Shown piece after piece: positions 17,745 through 26,571 of a stretch of 64,000 nucleotides of DNA. The position numbers were made by a program, and so were the translations under genes. The notes under the pieces were generated by a model. That model ran no database searches. It saw only the letters and a list, made by a program, of their open reading frames with translations, and was not told the DNA's origin. Position 1 is the stretch's first letter, and each line of letters starts with the position of its first letter. The stretch is taken from NCBI GenBank assembly GCA_051877855.1, contig JBJEJH010000060.1, forward strand, positions 3,510 to 67,509. The letters are read 5' to 3'. This stretch comes from MGBC120314 sp051877855 (lineage in GTDB: Bacteria > Bacillota > Clostridia > Lachnospirales > Lachnospiraceae).

Positions 17745-18851
17745 TTAACGATATATCGTAACCTTTCCTTCACGCTTACCGGCAGTAAAACGCGGAGAAT
17801 TTGTATCATCTTCGGATACTAATACGTTCAACTCCATATCAGTGTTATTGATAATATTAGCTTTTACAGCAACCTTATCCTTGTTATTCTCTCTTGGTGA
17901 GCTCTTAACAAGAAGATCTAAAGTCTCGCCCGGCTTAAATGCAACACCCTTCTCGTAATTCTTTGCCGGATACTGTTTGCCGTCAACTTCATAAGAAACG
18001 GTGTACTTTCCTTCTTTTCCATCAAATGTGATCGTAACTTCAGAAGACTTATTTTCATCCGTACTTACAGAATCCTTTGCCTTTGCATCAATGGATGTTC
18101 CTACAATAACAGCGTCCATTGTGGATTCATTCGGATTAATCGCAATACAAAAATCATAATCGGTAAGAATATAACTTCCGTTCACAGCCTGTGTCTGTGT
18201 AGCACTCATTACAATATCAGAGTCAAAGATATTACCTACACCAACAGGCATATCAACTTTAACATCAGGCACAGTACTCTCCGGAGTAAGTAGATAGTAA
18301 TGACTTAACGCAATATCTCCCTTACAAACCTGATTTGCCTCATCATACTGCACATTTACAGAATCAAGCGATGTCTGACTCTTAATATTGAGTACAGAAG
18401 CCAATAAATTCTTAAATTCAGCATAATCACCTTCAAAACTTATAGAAATAGCATTCATCACACCGGATGTATTCTGTTCTGTCTTGAACGTATACACAAC
18501 AGCAGGTGTTGCCAATGAATAATGTTCAAACCATGCCTCTGTTGCTTTTTCAATGTTATCTAATGTCGTAATTAAGTATTCCTGTGAAAAATCTTTCTCA
18601 TACTTCGTTAAGATCTCAGCCTTGCGGTTGATATATTCTTCTGTCTTTTTCTTGTATTCATCACGTTTCTTCTGATGTTCAATCAGCGTTGTATACTCTT
18701 CATCATACTGCTTCGTCTGCTCCTGGTAAGAAGACTTCTGTTCAGAGAAATTTCTCCACCCGAAAAAATATGCTGCAGCTATAATCGCGATGGCTGCAAT
18801 GAGATATATCAATTGTTTATCCCTATCAGAAACTTCCATATTTAAACTCAT
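17745..18851 (-). CDS. pilO: PilO-like pilus inner-membrane alignment protein
   Basis: PilO and PilN form a membrane heterodimer linking the cytoplasmic PilM ring to the pilus. This 368-residue protein has one membrane helix (about 13-30, YLIAAIAIIAAAYFFGW), a coiled coil (about 33-90, rich in E, K and Q) and a periplasm-type domain. A C-terminal extension of about 170 residues follows, longer than in proteobacterial PilO (about 210). The start has GATGGAGG. It lies 19 bp after the PilMN gene, the expected order. Confidence 0.78.
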   Translation of the reverse strand: MSLNMEVSDRDKQLIYLIAAIAIIAAAYFFGWRNFSEQKSSYQEQTKQYDEEYTTLIEHQKKRDEYKKKTEEYINRKAEILTKYEKDFSQEYLITTLDNIEKATEAWFEHYSLATPAVVYTFKTEQNTSGVMNAISISFEGDYAEFKNLLASVLNIKSQTSLDSVNVQYDEANQVCKGDIALSHYYLLTPESTVPDVKVDMPVGVGNIFDSDIVMSATQTQAVNGSYILTDYDFCIAINPNESTMDAVIVGTSIDAKAKDSVSTDENKSSEVTITFDGKEGKYTVSYEVDGKQYPAKNYEKGVAFKPGETLDLLVKSSPRENNKDKVAVKANIINNTDMELNVLVSEDDTNSPRFTAGKREGKVTIYR

Positions 18852-18870
18852 TTTCTATTCCTCCATCACA

Positions 18871-20505
18871 TTAATTTGCTGTTGCAACATCCACCGGTTG
18901 AATAACTTCTTCTAATCTTCCCAGATCATAAAAAGCACATACAAATGAAAACTCTACGACAACATTCTCATTGTCGTCAACATTCTCACGAATACTGTCA
19001 CTGAATACGCCGGAAACATTTTGTATTGTTTTAACCTGCTGAATAAATTTCGCAACCGCATCCTTGCTTCCCGCTTCACCATTCAGTGTTACACTACCAT
19101 TTTTTATCGTCATGGATTTAATCTGAGTTCCCTTCGGCATTACCTTTTCAAGATCTTCCAAAAACTGAAGGATTACTTCATTGTTGTTCACGGTCATTGC
19201 ATAGAATTCATTCGCATCATCATAGCCTGCCTTTGCCTGATTATAATCATTCATGACAACTTCAATGGACTTAATGCCTTCTAACCGAGCCTTTGCATCT
19301 TCCATTTCCTGTTTGGCTACATTCATCTGAACAAACGGAATGATCATTACAAATGCTGCGATAATGATGGCACCGCCAAGCACTAAGCCCATCTGGTTGA
19401 ATTCACCCGATCCCTTCTTATCCGTCACCATGGAGGTTGGAACAAAATTAATCGGCGAAATTACGGCACCAATATTTGCAATATATGCGGTAAGCATGGT
19501 CTCTTCAACATAAGTCTTCTTATCCGCAGTTACACCCTTAAGGAAGCTGATACTTTCTACCGGTGCACTTAACGTATTTCTAAACAATTCTTCCAAACCA
19601 AGAATATATGTAGCATTACCAACGATGTATGCCATATCAATCGGCTTATTGGAGTTACGGGACATCTGGTAATCCATAATACGTGATACATTCGAAATCA
19701 GATATTTTAAGGATTCCGTAATCTCATCGCCGTCAAATTCCGGATGAATCAGCTGTTCTTTCTGCAAAATATCCAGTGCTACATCATAGTTGAAAATCTT
19801 ACGTTTTTCCATTACGGCATTAACAATCATTGTCTTACCATAAGGAACGGTACGTTGTAACTGAAGTACGTCTTTATCAAACACACTGATGATGGTGGAA
19901 TCATTTTCAATCTGAATCATTACACTGGATTCAACATCGGACTGAAGCTTCAAAAGCTGCAATGTGGAGTTACCAAGGTAGTCAATGGCAACCACATGCC
20001 ATCCCATGGTCGATGCAAAATCATAATAATCTTCAAGCATCTTACTTGGTACAGCCGCAACCATCAGTTTTAATTTTTTATCTTTTTTGTTATCCGGGTT
20101 TTCCACAACTTCAAGTGTACTGCTCTCGATAACGTATTCTTCTATATTAACAGGGAAATACTCTGTTGCATTCATCTTAATAATCGAAGCAATCTTCTTC
20201 TTAGGAACAAATGGAATAATAACTTCCTTGGTCGCAATCTTTGAAGAAGAAAGTGTAAATATAACATTCGTTGTCGTAATGCCCTGTTTCTGTAACAGAA
20301 CCGTAAGTTCCTTCGCAATCGCATTACGATCTCGGATGATACCATCACGATATGCTCTGGCCGGAATTGGAATACTGAATACCTTATGTACAATTAATCC
20401 CTTATTGGTCTTGGTAACTTCACAGACCTTCGCAAACTCATTATTAAAATTAACTGTCAAGAATCTGTTCTTCTGATTACCCGACTTTCTATTATCCTTA
20501 GCCAT
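18871..20505 (-). CDS. Fused PilM-PilN type IV pilus assembly protein
   Basis: Residues 1 to about 345 are an actin-like PilM ATPase-fold domain (LTVNFNNEFAKVCEV near the start; later an IANIGAVISPINFVP segment, the usual beginning of PilN). From about 365 a single membrane helix (GLVLGGAIIIAAFVMIIPF), a coiled coil and a small PilN-type domain ending near 535 follow. Separate PilM (about 350 aa) and PilN (about 190 aa) would sum to this 544-aa length, so this is a natural fusion with no frameshift. It would tie the cytoplasmic ring directly to the membrane platform. Confidence 0.88.
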   Translation of the reverse strand: MAKDNRKSGNQKNRFLTVNFNNEFAKVCEVTKTNKGLIVHKVFSIPIPARAYRDGIIRDRNAIAKELTVLLQKQGITTTNVIFTLSSSKIATKEVIIPFVPKKKIASIIKMNATEYFPVNIEEYVIESSTLEVVENPDNKKDKKLKLMVAAVPSKMLEDYYDFASTMGWHVVAIDYLGNSTLQLLKLQSDVESSVMIQIENDSTIISVFDKDVLQLQRTVPYGKTMIVNAVMEKRKIFNYDVALDILQKEQLIHPEFDGDEITESLKYLISNVSRIMDYQMSRNSNKPIDMAYIVGNATYILGLEELFRNTLSAPVESISFLKGVTADKKTYVEETMLTAYIANIGAVISPINFVPTSMVTDKKGSGEFNQMGLVLGGAIIIAAFVMIIPFVQMNVAKQEMEDAKARLEGIKSIEVVMNDYNQAKAGYDDANEFYAMTVNNNEVILQFLEDLEKVMPKGTQIKSMTIKNGSVTLNGEAGSKDAVAKFIQQVKTIQNVSGVFSDSIRENVDDNENVVVEFSFVCAFYDLGRLEEVIQPVDVATAN

Positions 20506-20594
20506 TCTATGCCTCCTAAAAATACTATTCTACAAGCATTCAAAACATATAAAACCATTAAATTACATATACAACTAAAACCCAAGAAATCATC

Positions 20595-20663
20595 CAAGAC
20601 ATTCCGGAAGAAGACTCTGCTTCAGGGTACCCGCTCCGAGTTCATCTTTTCCGGAATATCTTG
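20595..20663 (-). promoter_or_regulatory. Long RNA hairpin between the major pilin and pilMN
   Basis: CAAGA-C-ATTCCGGAA (20595-20609) and TTCCGGAAT-A-TCTTG (20649-20663) pair over 15 positions, extended inside by GACTC/GAGT. The only mismatch is C-A on the plus strand but G-U on the minus-strand RNA, which fits the transcribed strand. No clear U-run follows. It lies 19 bp after the pilin stop. It could stabilise or process the pilin message, or partly terminate it, so that pilin is made in excess of the platform proteins. Confidence 0.6.
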
Positions 20664-20681
20664 TACAATCTTTATAAATAA

Positions 20682-21134
20682 CTATCTAGTTACAGAGAAT
20701 GTAGACGGAGCCAAAGCACCGGTTGCACCATTTGCAGTAACTGTAACCTTTCCTGTTGTTGTATTGATTGCAATATCTAACTGAGTGCATCCTGATGCTG
20801 CATTAGACTCAAGCTTGATATTGGTGTATCCAACAATATTCTGAATAACATCCAAGAACTTTGTTGAATCCGGAGTAGATGAAGCCGCTGTCTGAGTACC
20901 AGATGTAATTACAGGATATGATGTAATAGACTTTGCATCGGTAATATCCTGATCAGCATATGCTGTTGCAACAGCTGTAGCAACTGTCTCGATTGCCTGC
21001 TTATCCTTAGAAATCTTAGCCTTGTCAAGCTGTCCGAGTACAGAAGGTGCAAGAACACCTACCAAAATAGCCATAATCGCAATAACAACGATTAACTCTA
21101 CTAATGAGAAACCATTATTGTTCATCTTCTTCAT
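20682..21134 (-). CDS. pilA: Type IV major pilin (PilA/ComGC-like prepilin)
   Basis: The 150-residue protein has the full class III signal NNNGFSLVELIVVIAIMAIL at residues 5-24 (cleavage after Gly8, mature Phe1 and Glu5), then LVGVLAPSVLGQLDKAKISK, typical of clostridial pilins. The soluble part is short and Ala/Thr rich, ending in a possible small beta-domain. It is the shortest prepilin in the operon and is placed right after pilC, so it is the best candidate for the main subunit. Start 21134 has GGAGG 11 bases before. A strong hairpin follows the gene. Confidence 0.9.
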   Translation of the reverse strand: MKKMNNNGFSLVELIVVIAIMAILVGVLAPSVLGQLDKAKISKDKQAIETVATAVATAYADQDITDAKSITSYPVITSGTQTAASSTPDSTKFLDVIQNIVGYTNIKLESNAASGCTQLDIAINTTTGKVTVTANGATGALAPSTFSVTR

Positions 21135-21224
21135 AATAATAATTACCTCCATCTTTCATATTAATTAATATTAATAATATATAATTAATCAGTCTGTGGG
21201 TACTACAGACCAAATTAATCCAAA

Positions 21225-22442
21225 TTAACCGATTCCTTCGTACATCGATGTCATTGGGGTATAAATCGCAAGCACAACCACCAATACAACGCAGGCCATA
21301 ACAACTGTAATTGCCGGTTCCAGTACCGCCGTCAGCTGCTGTGTTGCATTTTCTACTTCTTCGTCATAGTAATTTGCGCAGCTCTCAAGCATCTGCTCCA
21401 AGTTACCGGTTTCCTCTCCGATACCAACCATGTGGCAAATCATCGGCGGAAAGAGTTTCGTACGTTTCAACTCCGAAGAAAGCGAGGAACCCAAAGACAC
21501 ATTATCTCTTACATCAAGAAGGGCTTCCTTATATAAGATGTTATCCATGGTCTTCGCACAGATATCCAGCGAATCCATCATCGACATACCTGCCATCAGA
21601 AGTGTCTGCAGTGTCTGTGCAAATCGTGCGCAGGCTGTCTTCATTACCAGATTTTTCACTACCGGAAGCTTAATCTGTGCCTTTGCAATAATATATGTAC
21701 CTTGCTTACTGCGAGCAAACACCATAAACGCAACTACGATCGCAACCACAATAGCAATCAGGAAATACCACCTCTGGATTACGAAATTACTGGAACTAAT
21801 CAAGATTCTTGTCATAATCGGCAGTTCCATATCCATCGACTCAAACATATCCACGAAGGTAGGCATTACGAAAGCCAGAATCGCAACCACAACCAGGATC
21901 AAAACCACAATCAAGATGGCCGGATAAGTCAATGCCTTCTTAACCAAGCTCTTTAAGTGATTGTCCTTCTCGAACTGTACTGCCATTCGGGACATAGCTA
22001 CTTCCAAGCTACCGGAAGCTTCACCCGCTTCCACCATGCTTAAGAATAAGCCATTAAAGATCTCCGAATGATACGAAAAGGCTCTCGAAAGAGTATCACC
22101 CTTTTCTACCGCATCTCTCGTATCTTCCAATGCCTTCGCCAACTTCTTGTTCTCGGTCTGCTCCGCAAGCATATCCAAAGCCTGAACAATACTTACACCA
22201 GCCTCGATAATACTTACAAACTGTCTACAGAATACGCACAAGTCTCTCGAAGATACTTTTTTCTGACCCAATTTGAACGGGAGCTCAATCTCCTTGTCCA
22301 AGGCACCGGCCTCATTAATGTTGAGAAGCATTCCGCCCTCTGCCTTAATCATCTGCTTTGCTTCTTCAATATCAACCGCATTTACACTTGCTTTCTTTTC
22401 TTTGCCATCCGGCATCAACGCGCTGTAATTAAAAGTAGCCAT
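21225..22442 (-). CDS. pilC: Type IV pilus inner-membrane platform protein PilC (GspF family)
   Basis: PilC is the polytopic platform that extracts pilins into the growing fibre together with the PilB ATPase. The 405-residue length is normal. Two GspF repeats are visible (CRQFVSIIEAGVSIVQALDML near 71-91 and ARFAQTLQTLLMAGMSMMDSL near 274-294). Three membrane helices lie at about 170-192, 223-240 and 374-395. It is the first gene of the operon, with a promoter 50 bp upstream and AGGAG before the start. PilB and PilT are not in this window. Confidence 0.95.
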   Translation of the reverse strand: MATFNYSALMPDGKEKKASVNAVDIEEAKQMIKAEGGMLLNINEAGALDKEIELPFKLGQKKVSSRDLCVFCRQFVSIIEAGVSIVQALDMLAEQTENKKLAKALEDTRDAVEKGDTLSRAFSYHSEIFNGLFLSMVEAGEASGSLEVAMSRMAVQFEKDNHLKSLVKKALTYPAILIVVLILVVVAILAFVMPTFVDMFESMDMELPIMTRILISSSNFVIQRWYFLIAIVVAIVVAFMVFARSKQGTYIIAKAQIKLPVVKNLVMKTACARFAQTLQTLLMAGMSMMDSLDICAKTMDNILYKEALLDVRDNVSLGSSLSSELKRTKLFPPMICHMVGIGEETGNLEQMLESCANYYDEEVENATQQLTAVLEPAITVVMACVVLVVVLAIYTPMTSMYEGIG

Positions 22443-22493
22443 TCTTTCTCCTATCCGTTATTATTTTCTTAACAATTGTTCCATTATTATCCA

Positions 22494-22522
22494 AGTATAA
22501 CACATATATTTTCATTTGTAAA
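22494..22522 (-). promoter_or_regulatory. Putative promoter of the pilus operon
   Basis: Minus-strand TTTACA (22517-22522) and TATACT (22494-22499) are exactly 17 bases apart, in a very A/T-rich stretch between the membrane protein gene and pilC. Confidence 0.6.
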
Positions 22523-22566
22523 TTTTTTATATAATTTTTTTTACATTTTTTTAATTTTTGTTTCAT

Positions 22567-24477
22567 TTAACGAATTCTGAATATTTGCAGGTATCTTCCG
22601 AATACCGAAGTAATTCCAACATATTCACGCCGCTCTGAAAAAGAGATGCTATTCATAATTTGTTCATATTTTTGTTCATATTCTTCCTCTTGAAGTTCTT
22701 CTTCCTCCAAATAACCCTTTATTTCTTCACTCTGAACATTCGGCGGATAAAGAAAATATACAGGATTACTGCTGCTAAGCCTTTCGATTGCTTCACGATT
22801 CGCAATAAGATCTTCCGGCAAAGTCACAAAAAGATTTTCCACATTCTGCATTTCATAAGCACAACAATCAATCAGCCAACGATTCTTTAAAACCATAATG
22901 TAATTCGCTTCTTTCGGAAGATCCGACAGATAAATCACATCCTCCGGATTCTTAAAATAATACTCTTTATCCGTCAAAACAGCCTGCAACAAGATGAACA
23001 CTACCAATACCGCAGTAAAAAGAACCCTATTTCCCCTTTTTGAGAAAGAAACGTCTTTTTTTACCAATCTCAGGATCATCTTTATTATTCCAAATAACGC
23101 AAACAAAATAAGAATATAAAAATAAGGATACAATATAAAGATGTATCGTGTTGAATACGAACCCATCATGGAAATTCTGGAGGTCAGTACCGTAATGATT
23201 ATATATATAACATTCGTTGCTATCATAATCCACATGAACGCTGCTGCTTTTGTAAAGCAGGTATGCTTTATGTATCTGCAAAGTCCTTTGATTTGTCGAA
23301 GGCACCATGCAATTGCATTCTGAAACCACTTTTCTTTTCGAAACAGAAAGCATACCGGTATCATGCAGGACAGATAAACTAAAGCCTCTGCCAGATGTAT
23401 TAGGAAATAGGATGGTCTGGCATACCATGTAATGCCAAATATTTCCCGGAACACAAAATATCTCAGGAAACGAAACTCAAACCAGAATCCCTTATATCCG
23501 CTTTGAGTACCTTCCAACACAATATGTTCCGCACCACTTTCTTCAATAGAAGATTCCTCCCCGGTGTCATGAACCGCTACGCTATCATCCGCAATTTCCG
23601 GGGTGTCGTTTTCCTCCTGCAGGATAAAGTTTTCCGAAAAATACACCATCGCTTTATCCAATATATACGGAAACGTCGCAAAGGTTAGTACTGCTGCTAA
23701 CAGCATGGCACCGGCATATACGAACATTTTCTTATAATTTCTGGCGATGAAAAACACAAGACAACTCAATGCCGCAATAATTCCCGCAAATAACAGCGCA
23801 TAAATATGCGTAATTCCACCGAGATATGTTATCAAAGAACAAAGAATGATATTCCGTAAAGACAATTCTTTCTTCTTATACAAATCATAATGATAATAAA
23901 ACAAAGCAATTCCCAATGCCGTAATCATGGAATACATGCGGATATAAATATAGGTATTCAATCCACCGGTTCCAAAGCCATACAATAGGCATGCACATAA
24001 GGCAACAAAATCACTCCCTGTCACAGCCTTCACCAGTTTATAGAGATAGATCTGAGCCACAATAAAGAACAGAAGATTCAAAGCAAATCCAAACCACCAT
24101 GAAAATACATTCGGAAAGCAAGAAAGGATTGTATGTATAATCCAAAAATACAACGGCATATGTAAGTCATACCTGATATTCTCTGTGATATATCCGTAAT
24201 GAAATCGTTCCGTTTCATCGATTGACAGATACTCCGTGAACTCATTGCCGGAAAACCACTCATCAAAATGTCGCGGATTACCATAACGATCACAATAAAA
24301 CTTCATTGATTCACTGTCGGTTGCCGGGGAATAGGACCAAATTTCATCCGAGTGAACCCCCTTCTTTTCAAATGCAAAGCAATAGGTAATCCATATAATT
24401 TGCGCCAGGACAATGATCGCCAGCAGATATCTCATCTTATTCTTTACTATATGCTCTTTTATTGCATTCATATTCAC
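22567..24477 (-). CDS. Polytopic membrane glycosyltransferase (GT-C fold, GT39-like)
   Basis: This 636-residue protein has about ten or more hydrophobic helices. An N-terminal acidic motif after the first helix (GVHSDEIWSYSPA, about 37-49) is typical of GT-C enzymes that use lipid-linked sugar donors. It probably transfers a sugar from a polyprenyl-phosphate donor outside the membrane; donor and acceptor are unknown. A GtrB-like glycosyltransferase three genes up may make that donor. GGAGG lies 8 bases before GTG at 24477; ATG at 24471 is the alternative start. It is the last gene of the polysaccharide operon. Confidence 0.72.
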   Translation of the reverse strand: MNMNAIKEHIVKNKMRYLLAIIVLAQIIWITYCFAFEKKGVHSDEIWSYSPATDSESMKFYCDRYGNPRHFDEWFSGNEFTEYLSIDETERFHYGYITENIRYDLHMPLYFWIIHTILSCFPNVFSWWFGFALNLLFFIVAQIYLYKLVKAVTGSDFVALCACLLYGFGTGGLNTYIYIRMYSMITALGIALFYYHYDLYKKKELSLRNIILCSLITYLGGITHIYALLFAGIIAALSCLVFFIARNYKKMFVYAGAMLLAAVLTFATFPYILDKAMVYFSENFILQEENDTPEIADDSVAVHDTGEESSIEESGAEHIVLEGTQSGYKGFWFEFRFLRYFVFREIFGITWYARPSYFLIHLAEALVYLSCMIPVCFLFRKEKWFQNAIAWCLRQIKGLCRYIKHTCFTKAAAFMWIMIATNVIYIIITVLTSRISMMGSYSTRYIFILYPYFYILILFALFGIIKMILRLVKKDVSFSKRGNRVLFTAVLVVFILLQAVLTDKEYYFKNPEDVIYLSDLPKEANYIMVLKNRWLIDCCAYEMQNVENLFVTLPEDLIANREAIERLSSSNPVYFLYPPNVQSEEIKGYLEEEELQEEEYEQKYEQIMNSISFSERREYVGITSVFGRYLQIFRIR

Positions 24478-24525
24478 AAAATTTTCCTCCGTAACACACG
24501 TTTTTCTTACGATTGTATGAGAAAA

Positions 24526-25578
24526 TTATCCTACTTCCTTTAAAAAACTGCAAATCGTCCGATAAAATCCCTCTTCAATGGAATATTTCGCATTCCATCC
24601 CAATTTCCTTAATTTATCAACATTATAATTCGAATGCTTCTTATGTGCGTTTTCCGAATAGTTCTCCGAAGGAACATCCCGGATAACCCGAAGTCCATAT
24701 TCCGGAAATAATCCGCATACTTTCTTTGCCAAATCTCCAATCGAAGTCAATCCATTTTCATTGGATACATTATACGCCTCTCCTCGTTTTCCCTTTAACA
24801 GCACCAGATAATAGGCATACAAAGCATCTGCAATATAACAAAAGATCCGAACCGCACTTCCATCGCTTTTCATTACAATATTCTCTTTATTTACTACATT
24901 CTTAACAAATTCCGCAAACACCCGCCGGTCATTACACAAATCCATCGTGGGACCATAAGTATGACAAGGACGCACCATATTCACCGGAACCCCATATTGT
25001 CCGTACCAGGAAACACACATCGTTTCTGCTGCTCTTTTCCCTTCACCGTAACAACTTCTCAAATCCGCAGGGTCGAGGATTCCCATGTCACTTTCCATAA
25101 TGCTTTCCCGTTCCAATTTTCCGTACACTTCGCCGGAACTAAAGAAAAGATATCCCTTACAGGAGGTCTTTCTTGCCAGTTCTAATGTATGATAGGTTCC
25201 AAGCACATTTGCCGCAATCACATCCGCCGGATTGGTTTTATAATACTGGGAACTGGCCATACTTGCCGCATGAATAATATAATCGATGGGTTCTTCAATG
25301 ACGAATGGGGTAACAATATCTCCCAAAAGCACCCGAAAGTATTCTTTATGTATATATGGACCAAATCGTTCCTTCATCTTACCTTCATTGCGCCCATTGG
25401 CAAGAATCTTCACTTCATATCCCTGATATTCATTAAGATAAATCAGTAGATACACCATATACGATGCAAGCATCCCATAAGCACCGGTAATAAGTACCGT
25501 TTTGTGATTCAATTCTTCCCACAGCTTTGGATTTCGGTGATACACTTCATCCATATCTTCTAAGATTATTTGATTCAT
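24526..25578 (-). CDS. NAD(P)-dependent sugar epimerase/reductase (extended SDR)
   Basis: The 350-residue protein has the Rossmann glycine motif ITGAYGMLASYM (about 31-42), a Ser/Thr site in YLFFSSGEVYG and the catalytic pair in CYGEGKRAAE (YxxxK). It probably reduces or epimerises a nucleotide sugar. In a yersiniose-type pathway a reductase such as YerF reduces the keto side chain made by the TPP enzyme, so this gene, three down from RfbH, is the best local candidate. A UDP-sugar epimerase role remains possible. Start 25578 has GGAG and avoids overlap with the previous gene; the reading frame is open to 25647. Confidence 0.8.
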   Translation of the reverse strand: MNQIILEDMDEVYHRNPKLWEELNHKTVLITGAYGMLASYMVYLLIYLNEYQGYEVKILANGRNEGKMKERFGPYIHKEYFRVLLGDIVTPFVIEEPIDYIIHAASMASSQYYKTNPADVIAANVLGTYHTLELARKTSCKGYLFFSSGEVYGKLERESIMESDMGILDPADLRSCYGEGKRAAETMCVSWYGQYGVPVNMVRPCHTYGPTMDLCNDRRVFAEFVKNVVNKENIVMKSDGSAVRIFCYIADALYAYYLVLLKGKRGEAYNVSNENGLTSIGDLAKKVCGLFPEYGLRVIRDVPSENYSENAHKKHSNYNVDKLRKLGWNAKYSIEEGFYRTICSFLKEVG

Positions 25579-25606
25579 ATTGTCTCCATTCCGCCACCTT
25601 AGGCTC

Positions 25607-26554
25607 TTACGCATCCTTCTTTTCAAAATTAATGCGTTCTTCCTCAATCACTAACGGACGATTCATTACACGTTTGTTAATGCTTAACACATATTCCCCT
25701 AAAAATCCGATAAAAATCAATTGTACCGAGCCAAGAATCAATACCGCCAGCAAAATTGGCGCCATACCGGCCACGAAACGATCCCAGTATACTAATTTCA
25801 TAATCAGGTACACAAACGCCGCAACCATACTAAAAAAAGCCATAATAAATCCAAAGATGGTTGCCAGACGAAGTCCAACCTTGGTATAAGAGGTAAAGCT
25901 AAGCATCGCAGCATCATACAGAGTTGCCCAGTTATTATGGGTCTTACCGGCTTTTCTCTTGGGCTGCATATATTCAACATCTTTTCTCTTATAGCCCAGT
26001 TCAGCGACAATACCTCGAATAAACGGCGTTGGATCATCGAGTTTACGCAATACTTCAATAAATTCACGATCATATAGGCCAAATCCGGTAAAATGCTCGA
26101 TTTGCTCCACATCGGAAAGCTTCTTGATCAGCTTATAATAACAGGTACGCAAAAAACGCATGATTTTATTCTCTTTACTGCCGGTCTTGATACCACAAAC
26201 GATTTTATAACCTTTTTCCCATTCCTCTACAAAAGTCGGAATTAATTCAACCGGATCCTGGAAATCAGCGCAGATGGGAATTACACAATCTCCATCCAGC
26301 TGAAGCATTCCGTAATAAGGTGAGTTAAACTGTCCAAAATTCTTGGCATTAAAGATTGCTTTGACCTTCGGATTTTCGCCACACAATTCACGGATGATTT
26401 CTCTTGTTCGATCCGTCGAAGCATTATCAATAAACATCACTTCATATTCATATCGACGAAGTTTCGTCTGCATCACATCAATAATCGCACTGCAGATTCC
26501 TCTGACATTCTCTTCCTCGTTATAACAAGGAACCATAATACTAATCTTTTTCAT
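25607..26554 (-). CDS. Family 2 glycosyltransferase, GtrB/DPM1-like, with two C-terminal membrane helices
   Basis: The 315-residue protein has an N-terminal GT-A domain starting KKISIMVPCYNEEENV, with DNASTDRT near 42-49 and CADFQDPVELIP near 94-105. Two C-terminal membrane helices lie near 230-255 and 262-290. This layout is that of enzymes that load a sugar onto undecaprenyl phosphate (GtrB, ArnC). It may supply the donor for the GT-C protein encoded two genes downstream. Confidence 0.87.
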   Translation of the reverse strand: MKKISIMVPCYNEEENVRGICSAIIDVMQTKLRRYEYEVMFIDNASTDRTREIIRELCGENPKVKAIFNAKNFGQFNSPYYGMLQLDGDCVIPICADFQDPVELIPTFVEEWEKGYKIVCGIKTGSKENKIMRFLRTCYYKLIKKLSDVEQIEHFTGFGLYDREFIEVLRKLDDPTPFIRGIVAELGYKRKDVEYMQPKRKAGKTHNNWATLYDAAMLSFTSYTKVGLRLATIFGFIMAFFSMVAAFVYLIMKLVYWDRFVAGMAPILLAVLILGSVQLIFIGFLGEYVLSINKRVMNRPLVIEEERINFEKKDA

Positions 26555-26571
26555 ACGTTTCTACCAGCCCC

